Origin: Sphingomonas sp. OV641
GTDB lineage: Bacteria > Pseudomonadota > Alphaproteobacteria > Sphingomonadales > Sphingomonadaceae
Length of the DNA: 64,000 nt
NCBI RefSeq assembly: GCF_900109205.1
Contig: NZ_FNZB01000001.1
Coordinates: 1-64,000 of the forward strand
Direction: 5' to 3'
A program made the translations under genes and the position numbers. A model generated the notes under the pieces. That model worked only from the letters and a program-made list of their open reading frames with translations, made no database searches and was not told where the DNA came from. Shown here piece by piece: positions 1 through 8,805 of this stretch; position 1 is the first letter of the stretch; the number at the start of each line of letters is the position of its first letter.

Positions 1-16
1 GCTCAGCTAAAGGTGA

Positions 17-93
<77 letters not shown>

Positions 94-108
94 CCGCCAT
101 AAAACCAC

Positions 109-137
109 AAACGCCGCCCCCAAAGGGCGGCGTTTTC
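109..137 (+). terminator. intrinsic terminator after the tRNA
   Basis: An 11-bp stem (aaacgccgccc pairing with gggcggcgttt), a 5-nt loop and a short T run, 15 nt after the tRNA CCA end. Confidence 0.85.
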
Positions 138-286
138 GTTTGTCGCCAACACGATCCGGTCCGACACCTCCGCCACCACCTCACGCCGCGCGACCCCGCG
201 TGCCGTCGGCGTTAAACGTCACGACCTCGATTCCGCATGCGTAGATGCGCGGGCGCTGAACATCGGATTGTGGCCACATCGCGAGT

Positions 287-1132
287 TCACCCTTGATCGG
301 TGGCCAAGAAGAATTCCACCGGGACTACAAGTTCGATGGTATCTCCTTTCACTTCCTCCGGCGGTCGGGGAAGCGGTTGCGCTCGTTTCGGCAAGTTCAC
401 CGCCTCTGCGTCGAGCGAGCGGACGCGTGACGATCGCTCCAACCGAACAGAGAGAACCTTGCCCTCGCGGTTCATAACGAACCGGATGAACGGGACGCCT
501 TCCTGGCGGCGGAGACTCGCCTCACGCGGGTAACGCCTGACCTTTTGCAACGCGGCCAGCACCCGGCCCTGCCAGGTGGGCGCGGCATTGGACGGCGTCG
601 TCGCTGGGGGCAGGGGCTTTGCCTCGGGCGCGGTCGTTTCCTTCACCGGCGGCGCGGGGATGGGTGCGGGGACGGACGGCGCATCGCCGACCGCGACGGG
701 GCGCGCCGTCGGCATCGGTACGGTAAGCGGCGCGTCCACGGCCGGTTCGGTACGCGGACGCTGCTGTTCTTTCTCGATTTGCTCAGGGCCAGGCTTTACC
801 TCGCGCACCGGCTCGGGCGGGGCGGCGGGGGGTGCCACGTCGAACACGGCCAACGCGACGGCTGGCTGCGCGGCGTGGGTGTGCAGCGCGGTCCACGAGA
901 CCAGCGCGGCCATTGCCAACACGCCTGCCACGCCCGTGACCCCGCCCATGCCGAAGAGCCGGGTGCGCAGGCTGGTCGGCTGGTCGGTGTAGCGTGATGG
1001 CGCTTCCCACACCGCGGGGAGGGCTACGCCAGCGTTGGGGGTAGCCTTCACGGCCGGGGCGACCGGTGCATCATCCGGCGCTTTGGTCGCGCAGGCGCTG
1101 CGAGGGGCATCACGCGAAAGTTGCGAAAGCAC
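287..1132 (-). CDS. tonB: TonB energy transducer
   Basis: Couples the proton motive force of the inner membrane to TonB-dependent outer-membrane receptors. The 281-residue protein has an N-terminal cytoplasmic stretch, one membrane segment near residues 62-85 and a long Pro/Ala/Glu-rich periplasmic spacer. A C-terminal TonB fold follows, with the YP motif (RRYPREA) near residue 205 and a terminal beta strand (IELVVPVEFFL). It is the last gene of the siderophore operon and overlaps the DUF3325 gene by 23 nt. This points to a dedicated TonB for the receptor at 3389-5893 rather than the housekeeping one. The exact start is uncertain because no strong ribosome site is visible. Confidence 0.88.
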   Translation of the reverse strand: MLSQLSRDAPRSACATKAPDDAPVAPAVKATPNAGVALPAVWEAPSRYTDQPTSLRTRLFGMGGVTGVAGVLAMAALVSWTALHTHAAQPAVALAVFDVAPPAAPPEPVREVKPGPEQIEKEQQRPRTEPAVDAPLTVPMPTARPVAVGDAPSVPAPIPAPPVKETTAPEAKPLPPATTPSNAAPTWQGRVLAALQKVRRYPREASLRRQEGVPFIRFVMNREGKVLSVRLERSSRVRSLDAEAVNLPKRAQPLPRPPEEVKGDTIELVVPVEFFLATDQG

Positions 1133-1448
1133 AGATCATCACCCCTGCAATGCCGCCGCCGATGGCCAATCGAACGATCCATCGCGGCCGATAAGGAAGG
1201 AGCAGCGTCAGCCCCAGCGCCGCGATCATGATCGCGCCGACCCATTCCACCACGCCGAAGCGCCAGCCGGACACAGCAGCGGCGCTGGCATAAGCGGCAG
1301 CCAGCGCGGCGAGGGCCGCGACTCTCAGTCCGCGGACGTTCGTGGCGGCGAGGCGATGGCCGATCAGGTCGGGCTGATGCTTGTCCATCGCGAGGCACAG
1401 AGCGGCGAAGCCGGCGAAAGCAAAGAGCAGGGTTGCGAGATGCATCAC
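1110..1448 (-). CDS. DUF3325 family small membrane protein
   Basis: A 112-residue hydrophobic protein with about four membrane segments. The length, hydropathy and position match DUF3325 proteins, which are usually found beside PepSY-TM proteins in siderophore receptor operons. Its start overlaps the stop of the PepSY gene by 4 nt (ATGA) and its stop lies inside the start of tonB, so translation is probably coupled. The molecular role is unknown. An accessory role in inner-membrane iron-siderophore reduction is inferred from context only. Confidence 0.8.
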   Translation of the reverse strand: MMHLATLLFAFAGFAALCLAMDKHQPDLIGHRLAATNVRGLRVAALAALAAAYASAAAVSGWRFGVVEWVGAIMIAALGLTLLLPYRPRWIVRLAIGGGIAGVMICAFATFA

Positions 1449-3043
1449 GCGGCCGCCTTCGCTTCGACCGCCCGGCGGCGCGGCTGGCGCACGGTCGGTT
1501 TATACGCCCCGGCCTTATAGGCGCTGAAGGCGAGGCACAGGCCGAGCGCCACCAATGTCAGGTCGAACGCGACCATGCCCATATCCCCGGTCATCAGGCT
1601 GTGCAGCAGGCTGCGCTCGGGTGTCGTAATCGCGCTGACCAGCGGCAGCGCGGCGACCAGCGCCGCGGCCAGCGCCAGTCCCTCCACCCATGCCCGGCGC
1701 ACCGGGCGCAGGCAGACGTAGACGATCACGAACGCCCAGACGATGAAGAAGCTGTGCATCTCCCATGTCGCGCGCCCGCGCATCTCGGCCGGCAGCAGGC
1801 GGTTCACCCAGAGCACCGCAGCCATACCGGCGGGCACGCCGGCGATCGTGGCGATGTTCAGCCGCTCGACCAGCCGGAAGCCGAAGTTTGGGCGCGCCGG
1901 ATCGGGCAGGTTCTTGCGCCGCTTGACCGTCCACAGCACCAGCCCGGTCGCCACCATCGCGCAGCCTGCGAGGCTGGCGAGGAAATAGAACCAACGCAGC
2001 ACGGGGGCGGAGAAGCGGCCCATGTGCAGGCCGAACATGACGTGGTTGGTCACCACCGCCGGGCCATGCTCGGGCGGCGCGGCGAGCAGTGCGCCGGTGA
2101 CGCCATCGAACAGCAGCAGGCCGCCGTCATAGGCCAGCTGGTCGCCGGAGTGGCGCACGACCGAGACGCGTGCGGCGCGATCGCCGGGATTCTCGACCAT
2201 GATCATGCTCGGGCGGCCGCCACCCCAGACCTGCTCCGCCCGTGCGATCGCCTGCGGAATGGAGATCAGCGGCGCGGCCTCGCCGGTACGCTCCGGCATT
2301 TTGTAACGCGGGAACATCGCGGCGTAATAGGCCTGCTCGGTCGGGAAGTTCGCCGATATGCCCCATGGCATCAGCGTGGGCATCAGCATGACCAGCCCGG
2401 TGTAGGTGATCATCAGGTGGAAAGGCAGCGCGAGCACCGCGGTGAGATTGTGCGCGTCCAGCCATGATCGCTGCGCGGCCTTTTTCGGTCGGAAGGTGAA
2501 GAAATCGGCGAAGATGCGCTTGTGCGTGATCACGCCGGAGATGATCGCGGCCAGCATGAGCATCGCCGCGGCACCGGCGAGCCATTCGCCGTAGAGCGCC
2601 GGGATATAGTGCATCTGGTAATGCATGCGGAAGAAGAAGTCGCCGCCGCGGGTCTGGCGCGGCTTGACGATCGCGCCAGTGGCAGCGTCCAGCTCGGCGC
2701 TGTTGCCGCGGCCGAACCCGCGCCCGCGCGGCCCGCGGCCTTCGCGCTCGCCGGGCTTGGGGAGAGGTCGCCACGACACGCGCGTGACGGATTCGCGATC
2801 GTCCGGCAGATTGATGGTCCAGCTGCGCGCCTTGGGCGCGACCTTCAGCAGATGCGCTTCGGCATTTGCAGCCGCTACCGCCAGCGTCGCGGGCTTGCCC
2901 GTCTCGGGCTGCATCCAGCGCGTGATCTCCGGCCGGAAGTAGCTCGCCGTGCCGGTCATGAACATGGCGAAGATCAGCCAGCCGAACAGCAGGCCGGACC
3001 AGGTGTGCAGCCACGCCATCGACTGCCGCAACGTTTCCTTCAT
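1445..3043 (-). CDS. PepSY-associated TM protein (ferric-siderophore reductase-like)
   Basis: About 532 residues starting at the ATG that overlaps the DUF3649 stop by 4 nt (ATGA). The longer reading frame to 3115 is rejected because it runs into that gene. A first membrane helix (HTWSGLLFGWLIFAMFMTG) is followed by a periplasmic PepSY-like region, a helix near 190-210, a second periplasmic region and several C-terminal helices. Conserved His residues at helix ends (HTWSG, HNLTAVLALPFH, HVMFGLHMGRF) are typical of this family and could bind haem. Proteins of this kind next to siderophore receptors are thought to reduce Fe(III) from imported siderophore; no substrate can be read here. Confidence 0.85.
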   Translation of the reverse strand: MKETLRQSMAWLHTWSGLLFGWLIFAMFMTGTASYFRPEITRWMQPETGKPATLAVAAANAEAHLLKVAPKARSWTINLPDDRESVTRVSWRPLPKPGEREGRGPRGRGFGRGNSAELDAATGAIVKPRQTRGGDFFFRMHYQMHYIPALYGEWLAGAAAMLMLAAIISGVITHKRIFADFFTFRPKKAAQRSWLDAHNLTAVLALPFHLMITYTGLVMLMPTLMPWGISANFPTEQAYYAAMFPRYKMPERTGEAAPLISIPQAIARAEQVWGGGRPSMIMVENPGDRAARVSVVRHSGDQLAYDGGLLLFDGVTGALLAAPPEHGPAVVTNHVMFGLHMGRFSAPVLRWFYFLASLAGCAMVATGLVLWTVKRRKNLPDPARPNFGFRLVERLNIATIAGVPAGMAAVLWVNRLLPAEMRGRATWEMHSFFIVWAFVIVYVCLRPVRRAWVEGLALAAALVAALPLVSAITTPERSLLHSLMTGDMGMVAFDLTLVALGLCLAFSAYKAGAYKPTVRQPRRRAVEAKAAA

Positions 3044-3387
3044 GGCCGGGGCATCCCGTAGAGCATGGCGCAGAGCAGCGCGCCGATCACGGCCAGCACC
3101 GCGCAGAACGGCCACGTCCGGCGCGCGGCGAACGCCCAGCAGGCGATCGTGGCGTAGATGACGAAGGAGAAGGTCGCGGGGCCGATCGCCGCCTCGATCT
3201 TCGACGTGGGCAGCACGCGCGCCAGCAGCGCCGTCGCCAGCGCGCTGACCGCATAGCCGCCGACGATCGCGGCAATACTGCGCGCCACGATGTCGACGCG
3301 CTGCTGCCAGCCGCTTTTCTCTCCGCGTTGCACCGCGCGCTGCGGTGCCCCGCCGCCGGAGACGACGGGGCTGGACCGGCCGGTCAC
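3040..3387 (-). CDS. DUF3649 family membrane protein
   Basis: A 115-residue protein starting at GTG, one base after the stop of the siderophore receptor gene. Three hydrophobic segments (about residues 36-56, 70-88 and 92-110) make it an integral inner-membrane protein. DUF3649 proteins regularly accompany PepSY-TM and DUF3325 proteins in iron uptake operons; the biochemical role is not known. The tight spacing on both sides argues that receptor, DUF3649, PepSY, DUF3325 and TonB are made from one transcript. Confidence 0.78.
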   Translation of the reverse strand: MTGRSSPVVSGGGAPQRAVQRGEKSGWQQRVDIVARSIAAIVGGYAVSALATALLARVLPTSKIEAAIGPATFSFVIYATIACWAFAARRTWPFCAVLAVIGALLCAMLYGMPRP

Positions 3388-3388
3388 G

Positions 3389-5893
3389 TCAGAACCGGGC
3401 TTCGAGCGACAGCATCGCGCTGCGCGGCTCGCCGTACCAATTGCCCGAGGTGGTGCCGATGGTGCGGTAATAGGTCTGATCGAAGATGTTGTTGAAATTG
3501 GCCGAGGCCTTCAGCTCCGGGCTGATCTGGTAGCTCACCCGGCCGGACCATACCGAATAGGTCGGCTGCTCGACGAAGATCGTCGCGGTGCGCTTGTACA
3601 TCGCGGTCTGGAAGTTGACGCCGCCCGCCACGGTCAACGCCGAGGCCGCGCCCGGCAGCTGGTATGACGTCCACAGCCGCAGCATGTGCTTCGGCGTGAA
3701 GGTGGACAGCGGCTGCCGCTCGTTGATCGTCGGCGTGCCGTTAGCCGCGCGATCGCGCAGATATTTGGTCACGTTGTACGTATAGCCGGCGGCGATCTGC
3801 CAGTTCGGCGTCAGCATGCCGGTCAGTTCCACATCGACGCCCTGGCTGCGCACCTTGCCGTCCTGGATGTAGCAATTGCCCAGCGTCGGCGACCCCGAGC
3901 AGGGCGAGGGATTCTCCACGTCGATCTGCGAACGACCCTTTTCGATCGTGTGAAACACCGCGATCGTGGCGTTCACGCGCTGGTCGAACAATTCACCCTT
4001 CAGCCCCGCCTCGGCATTGCCGCCGGTCGCCGGGTCGAGCGGCTCGCCCTCGGCGGTGAACAGGTTGGACTGTGAGCGGAAAATCTGGACGTAGCTGGCA
4101 TAGGCCGTCCAGTTCGAGAGCACGTCATAGGTCGCCGCGACGTAAGGGGTAAAGCGCCCCTTTTGCCGATACTGGCTGGTGACCAACCCGGTGACGTTGT
4201 TCTGCGTGCGCGTCTTCCACGAGCTGAAGCGGCCGCCGAACAGCAGCTTTGCGCGATCGGTGAGCGCCAGCCGCAGCGAGCCGTACAGGCCCCATTGCTC
4301 CAGATTGTTCGTCGTGCTGGACGCGGCGCGCGCAGGAACGGACGGGACGAAGTTGAACGTATAGGGATTATAGGTGAACGGATTGTAGGCCGGGCCGCTA
4401 TAGGCCTGCCCGTCATTGTCGTAATCGCGGTTCATGTAATTGCCGCCGATCAGCAGGTCATGGCTCTGGCCGAACGCCTCGAAGCTGCCGGTCAAGCTGC
4501 CGTCGAACGCCCATTGATCGCCGATCAGCGTCTGGTCGAAGGCGGAGAAGGTGGCGCCCGTCGTGGTGGACGCCGGCGTGGTGGTGAGCGCGATCGAGCA
4601 GCAGGCCGCGCCGCTGAAGCCGGTGTTGTTCTCGCGCATTTTGGTGCCGCCCAGCTTCAGCTTCCAGTTCTCGCCGAAATGATGCGTCAGGTCGGCGAAG
4701 AACGTCGTCGTATCGACGTTGAGCGTCGACCAGCTACCGTTGGTATAGGTCGACCGCGGCAGGTTCAGATCGGTGCCGTTCGCGTAACGCAGGATGCCGG
4801 TATAGAAGGGGATCGCGTCCAGTTGCTCGTAATTGATGCCGACACCCAAAGTGGTGTTCGGCCCAAGATCGGCCTCGACGATGCCGTACAGCACGGCCTT
4901 GGTCGAATCGGCATAATCGTAGAAGAATTCGCGATCCTCGTAGGACGCGACGAAGCGCGAGCGGATCGACCCGCTGGCGTTGAGCGGCACGCTGGTGTCG
5001 CCGTCGACGCGCTTGTAATCCCAGTTACCAACGCGGCCCTGCAGGTGCAGGTGGCGCTCCTTCTGCGGGCGCTTGCGGACGAGGTTGATCGTCGCGCCCG
5101 GCTGGCCGGCACCGTTGAACAGCCCGGCCGGACCGCGCAGTACCTCGACCCGGTCGTAGCTCGCGAGGTCCGGGCTGCTGAAGAAGCCGCTATTTCGCTC
5201 GGTCGGCACGCCGTCATACTGGATGGTCGTGATCTCGAAGCCGCGCGAGAAGAAGTTGCGCTCGAAACTGCTCTGCTGCTCGGCGACGATGCCCGGCGCG
5301 TTGAGCAGCGCGTCATCCATCGTGCGCAGGTTTTGATCATCGAGCCGCGCGCGGGTGATCACGCTCACCGATTGCGGCGTCTCGCGGATCGAGCGCGTGC
5401 TCTTGCCGATGGTGACGGCGTTGGTGGCATAGGAGCCGGTGTCCTCGGTCTGGCCCGGATCGGAGGAGGTGCTCGCCATTAGGCCGGCATCGCCCGCGCC
5501 CTCGACGCGCACCGCGTCGAGCCGTACTTCGTTGTCCGTCGTCTGCGGCGCGCGTTCGATCGTGAACGACCCCGCGCCGGTCTGGCGATAGGTCAGTCCG
5601 CTGCCTGAGAGGATGCGCGACAGCGCCTCCGCCGGGCCATAGCTGCCGCGCAGGCCGGCGCTGGACACGCCCTGCGTCAGCGACGCGTCATAGACGACCG
5701 CGACGCCGCTCGCCTGAATGAACCGGCCGAGCACTGACGACAGCGAGCCGGCGGGAATGTCGTAGCTCCGGCTGGCCTGAGCGGCGGCCGGGCCGGCGAT
5801 GACCATGCCCGCGCCCAGCACCGTCGTCATCATCAGCGATGAGAGCGCGAGCCCGCGCAGCCCGATGGCTGTCGGTCGATTGAACATCCGCAC
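3389..5893 (-). CDS. TonB-dependent siderophore receptor with STN signalling domain
   Basis: An 834-residue outer-membrane receptor. After a signal peptide ending near ...GPAAAQA comes an STN domain (about residues 44-115, starting YDIPAGSLSSVL), then a TonB-box region, a plug (RETPQSVSVITRARL) and a 22-strand barrel ending in Phe (SLEARF). The plug and barrel resemble the FpvA/FoxA/FecA-type ferric siderophore class. The STN domain implies surface signalling: ligand binding would be relayed to the adjacent FecR (6005-6976) and sigma factor (7086-7598). Starts are GTG at 5893 or ATG at 5887. The siderophore is unknown. Confidence 0.92.
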   Translation of the reverse strand: MRMFNRPTAIGLRGLALSSLMMTTVLGAGMVIAGPAAAQASRSYDIPAGSLSSVLGRFIQASGVAVVYDASLTQGVSSAGLRGSYGPAEALSRILSGSGLTYRQTGAGSFTIERAPQTTDNEVRLDAVRVEGAGDAGLMASTSSDPGQTEDTGSYATNAVTIGKSTRSIRETPQSVSVITRARLDDQNLRTMDDALLNAPGIVAEQQSSFERNFFSRGFEITTIQYDGVPTERNSGFFSSPDLASYDRVEVLRGPAGLFNGAGQPGATINLVRKRPQKERHLHLQGRVGNWDYKRVDGDTSVPLNASGSIRSRFVASYEDREFFYDYADSTKAVLYGIVEADLGPNTTLGVGINYEQLDAIPFYTGILRYANGTDLNLPRSTYTNGSWSTLNVDTTTFFADLTHHFGENWKLKLGGTKMRENNTGFSGAACCSIALTTTPASTTTGATFSAFDQTLIGDQWAFDGSLTGSFEAFGQSHDLLIGGNYMNRDYDNDGQAYSGPAYNPFTYNPYTFNFVPSVPARAASSTTNNLEQWGLYGSLRLALTDRAKLLFGGRFSSWKTRTQNNVTGLVTSQYRQKGRFTPYVAATYDVLSNWTAYASYVQIFRSQSNLFTAEGEPLDPATGGNAEAGLKGELFDQRVNATIAVFHTIEKGRSQIDVENPSPCSGSPTLGNCYIQDGKVRSQGVDVELTGMLTPNWQIAAGYTYNVTKYLRDRAANGTPTINERQPLSTFTPKHMLRLWTSYQLPGAASALTVAGGVNFQTAMYKRTATIFVEQPTYSVWSGRVSYQISPELKASANFNNIFDQTYYRTIGTTSGNWYGEPRSAMLSLEARF

Positions 5894-5931
5894 TTAATGG
5901 ACCCCCGTGTGATTATCCCGCGTGGCTCTCG

Positions 5932-5957
5932 CTAATGAGAACCAATCCTATCATTCT
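5932..5957. promoter_or_regulatory. possible Fur box upstream of the siderophore receptor
   Basis: An AT-rich imperfect palindrome in a GC-rich intergenic region, reading ctaatgagaacc then aatcctatcattct. It has AATGAGAA and TATCATT half-sites like the GATAAT repeats of Fur boxes. It lies about 40-65 nt upstream of the receptor start. The match is partial. Confidence 0.4.
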
Positions 5958-6004
5958 GACGTTCGGCGATGGGCGATGTAGACGTGGGTCGCGAAATTTT
6001 CTTC

Positions 6005-6976
6005 TCAGGCGACGAGCAGGATCAGCCAATCGGTGACGCGGATAGAGCGAATGCCGAGCGTATGCTCCAGCGTGTCGAGCGCCTGCATCGGATTTGCGAT
6101 GCCGAACCCGCCGCTGACCCTGCGGGTCGCAAGGCCGCTGCCCAGCACGGTGATATATCCCGCGTGATAGCGGTTGAGTTCACGCACCACGTCACCGAGC
6201 GGCTGGTCGTTGAACATCATCGTCCCGTGCACCCAGGCGTCGGCCATGCCGGGATCGATACGATGCGCAGGCTGGACACCGGTGCGGCTATAGCGCAGCG
6301 ACTGCCCCTCCGACACGGTCGATGGTGCGCCCGGTGTGGCGGTCTCGACGACGCGGACGCTGTGTTCCGTCACCGTTACATCAGTCTGGTCACCGTCCTG
6401 CCGCACGATGAAGCGCGTGCCGAGTGCCGTCGTCGATCCGCTGCCCGCCACCACGGTGAACGGCCGGTCGCGATCGCGCGCGACGGTGAACGCGGCTTCT
6501 CCCTTGAGCAGCCGGATCGTTCGTGCCGAACGGGTAAAGTCGATCGCGATGGCGCTGGCGGTATTGAGATGGACCGTCGAGCCATCGGCCAGCGCCACGC
6601 TGCGGCGCTCGCCCGTGGCGGTCATGGCGTCCGATCGGAGCCATGTGACGCCGTCGCGTGCCGAACCGCCGACGACGAGCAGCGCGAGGCAAGCCGCGAG
6701 CGCCATCGCGATCCGGGGCCGGGCACGAAACGGGGCGGCAAGTCGCGGCACGACCGCGAGCCGGGGACGCCCGCGCAGCGCAGCCTGCACCTGATCGCTG
6801 CCCATCGCGCGCCAGAACGTTTCCACCTGCGCGAACGCCTCGGCGTGACGCGGATCGCGCGCGAGCCATTGCGCCATTTCGCGCGCGTCGCTTTCCGTCA
6901 GAGTCCCGGCATCGCGCGCAGTGATCCAGCGTGCCGCCGCATCGGTCATGTCCCTGGTGATCAATCCGTCTCTCAC
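6005..6976 (-). CDS. FecR family anti-sigma / signal transducer
   Basis: A 323-residue protein with an N-terminal cytoplasmic DUF4880-type region (DAAARWITARDAG, then ARDPRHAEAFAQVETFW), one membrane helix near residues 88-103 (IAMALAACLALLVVGG) and a periplasmic FecR domain (ERRSVALADGSTVHLNTAS, GEAAFTVARD, GTRFIVR). The C-terminal part resembles the STN-binding region. It would hold the sigma factor at 7086-7598 and release it when the STN domain of the receptor is occupied. The start is GTG at 6976, preceded by AGGAGGGG; an internal ATG at 6949 is possible. The receptor lies 111 nt downstream. Confidence 0.9.
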   Translation of the reverse strand: MRDGLITRDMTDAAARWITARDAGTLTESDAREMAQWLARDPRHAEAFAQVETFWRAMGSDQVQAALRGRPRLAVVPRLAAPFRARPRIAMALAACLALLVVGGSARDGVTWLRSDAMTATGERRSVALADGSTVHLNTASAIAIDFTRSARTIRLLKGEAAFTVARDRDRPFTVVAGSGSTTALGTRFIVRQDGDQTDVTVTEHSVRVVETATPGAPSTVSEGQSLRYSRTGVQPAHRIDPGMADAWVHGTMMFNDQPLGDVVRELNRYHAGYITVLGSGLATRRVSGGFGIANPMQALDTLEHTLGIRSIRVTDWLILLVA

Positions 6977-7085
6977 CGCGATGTGCCCCTCCTGTCACGC
7001 GACGATGCAGATGACAGCACGGGCACGCTTATAAGCTAAGACGATCCACGGAGCGCAATGTCGACCGTCGACTGTCGATTTCAGC

Positions 7086-7598
7086 TCATTCGCCGACGCT
7101 GCCGACGCGTGCGAACAGATGTCGCAGCGCATTGTCCATGTGCCGCGCGACCATGCTGCGTGAGATCCCGAGGCGGGTCGCGATCTCGTTGACGGGCAAT
7201 TCCTCGATCTTGCGGAGCAGGAAGACCTCGCGGCAGCGCGGGGTGAGGTCATCGACGCATTCGAGCAGGATCCTGAGCTGTTCGCGGTCAAGCAACTGGC
7301 GCTCGGCGATCGGCAGGTCGCATGGGACATCGGGCGCGGTATCGATCGCGGTGAACAGGCCATCGCGACGCTTCTGCGCCCGCAGCCAGTCGGTTGCGAG
7401 GTTGGTCGCCAGACGATTGAGGAACGCGCTCTTGTTCTGGATCGCCGCAGGGTTGTCGACGCGCTGGAGCTTGAAGAACAGGCTCTGCGTCACGTCCTCC
7501 GCCGCGACTTCGCTCCCGAGCAGGCGTGTGAGACGACGGATGAGCGAGGGTCGTTCTGTAACGAGCAAATCGGAAAGAACGACAGCGCAAGAGAGCAT
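7086..7598 (-). CDS. FecI-type ECF sigma factor
   Basis: About 170 residues with sigma region 2 (SEVAAEDVTQSLFFKLQRV and the helix LNRLATNLATDWLRAQKRR) and region 4 (LTPRCREVFLLRKIEELPVNEIA, recognition helix ISRSMVARHMDNALRHL). This is the FecI-like iron-responsive ECF class. It would direct transcription of the receptor operon when released by FecR, which lies 109 nt downstream on the same strand. The frame is open to an ATG at 7649; I chose the ATG at 7598 because the added N-terminus has no family features, but neither start has a clear ribosome site. Confidence 0.88.
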   Translation of the reverse strand: MLSCAVVLSDLLVTERPSLIRRLTRLLGSEVAAEDVTQSLFFKLQRVDNPAAIQNKSAFLNRLATNLATDWLRAQKRRDGLFTAIDTAPDVPCDLPIAERQLLDREQLRILLECVDDLTPRCREVFLLRKIEELPVNEIATRLGISRSMVARHMDNALRHLFARVGSVGE

Positions 7599-7832
7599 AT
7601 CTTGAGGTGATAACGCTAATGCGAAGCTCCCGCAATATGCCCTGAGCATTCACGAAGTGCTCGAAGTTCGACCATCGTTCTAGGTGTCTGCCATACGGCG
7701 CCTAAGCAACGTGAACGAATGTCCAAAGCTGGTGAAAAGCCGCTCCGAAATGTCGACGTTGAGTCGCTATCGCGGATGGTTGGCTTGGCGGCAGGCATGG
7801 TCTTCAAACCAGGGTGGTAGGTGGTCCACGCA

Positions 7833-8693
7833 TCATGAGGGTTCCTGTGCGATGAGTTTGGCTGCTTCACGCAGGCCCTCGCGAATTCGCTCCATCACTC
7901 CGGCATCCGCCTTCGTGGAGTGAACGACATAGGCCGAGTAGGAGAATTCAGGGCTTCCAGGGATCAGTTCCAGCCTGCCGTCTTCCAGCTGCGGACGAAT
8001 AAATCCTTTGCGGAAATACCCGCTTCCACCTGTTTCAAGAATGTATTCGAGTGCCAGCGGACCGTAGCTGATCGACATAACCGGCGCGGGCTGGTCGGGA
8101 AAAGCGGCCTGATAGCTGGCGGCGAAATCGTCGCCCCAGTCGATCCGGACGTGGTCTTCGGGTGTCAGCGGTCGCTTGTTCCCTGTGGTGCGCACTTGCA
8201 CCAGCTTTTCCTCAAACAGCAGTTCCGCGATGACACCCGCCCCGTGCGGAGCCGCATACACGATCGCCACGTCAAGCGCGCCGTCCTGTACCATCTCTAC
8301 CAGTTGATCAGCAGTTCCGATCCGAGAGTTCACCGCAAATTGCGGGCATTCGCGCCGCATCCACAGCAGCCAGTGACGCAGCAGGGGATTCCACAGGCTC
8401 AATTCGGCCCCGATGGTAATCACCGTTTCGCGACCGGGCGGCAAGGCGACGGAGGCGCGGGCGCGATCCCATACTTGCACCAACGTAGAGGCGAAGCGCA
8501 GGAACTGTTCGCCCGCTTGGGTCAGCCGCGCGCCTGCCTTGTTGCGGATAAAGACGGGGCGGTCCAGCTGGTCCTCCAGCACGCGGATGCGCGCGCTCAC
8601 TGCCGTCTGGGTGATATTAAGGTTGTTGGCAGCGCCTACGAAGCTGCCGGTCTTAACGACCTCAAGAAAAGTGCGGGCGACGCTGATGTCCAC
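7833..8693 (-). CDS. LysR family transcriptional regulator
   Basis: A 286-residue LysR protein. The N-terminal winged HTH covers residues 3-62 (ARTFLEVVKTGSFVGAANNL, then TQTAVSARIRVLEDQL). It is followed by a periplasmic-binding-protein-like effector domain (about 90-286). It lies on the same strand 112 nt downstream of an efflux operon of AaeXAB type, which LysR proteins commonly control in response to aromatic acids; control of that operon is inferred from position. The inducer cannot be deduced. Confidence 0.88.
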   Translation of the reverse strand: MDISVARTFLEVVKTGSFVGAANNLNITQTAVSARIRVLEDQLDRPVFIRNKAGARLTQAGEQFLRFASTLVQVWDRARASVALPPGRETVITIGAELSLWNPLLRHWLLWMRRECPQFAVNSRIGTADQLVEMVQDGALDVAIVYAAPHGAGVIAELLFEEKLVQVRTTGNKRPLTPEDHVRIDWGDDFAASYQAAFPDQPAPVMSISYGPLALEYILETGGSGYFRKGFIRPQLEDGRLELIPGSPEFSYSAYVVHSTKADAGVMERIREGLREAAKLIAQEPS

Positions 8694-8805
8694 GCGGCAA
8701 CAACTTTCTGCTCAATGTATGTTTAGCGCTGAACCAAGGCGGTTGAAGTACCTCGGTGAAGCGGCAGCGACAATCATAACTGCGAAGGGGTGACGGGCAC
8801 CAAGG

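Noticed and set aside
7608..7621. TGATAACGCTAATG, similar to the LacI operator motif
   Set aside because: It misses the second half-site end, lies just upstream of or inside the sigma factor gene and is far from the glycan genes. Probably chance.
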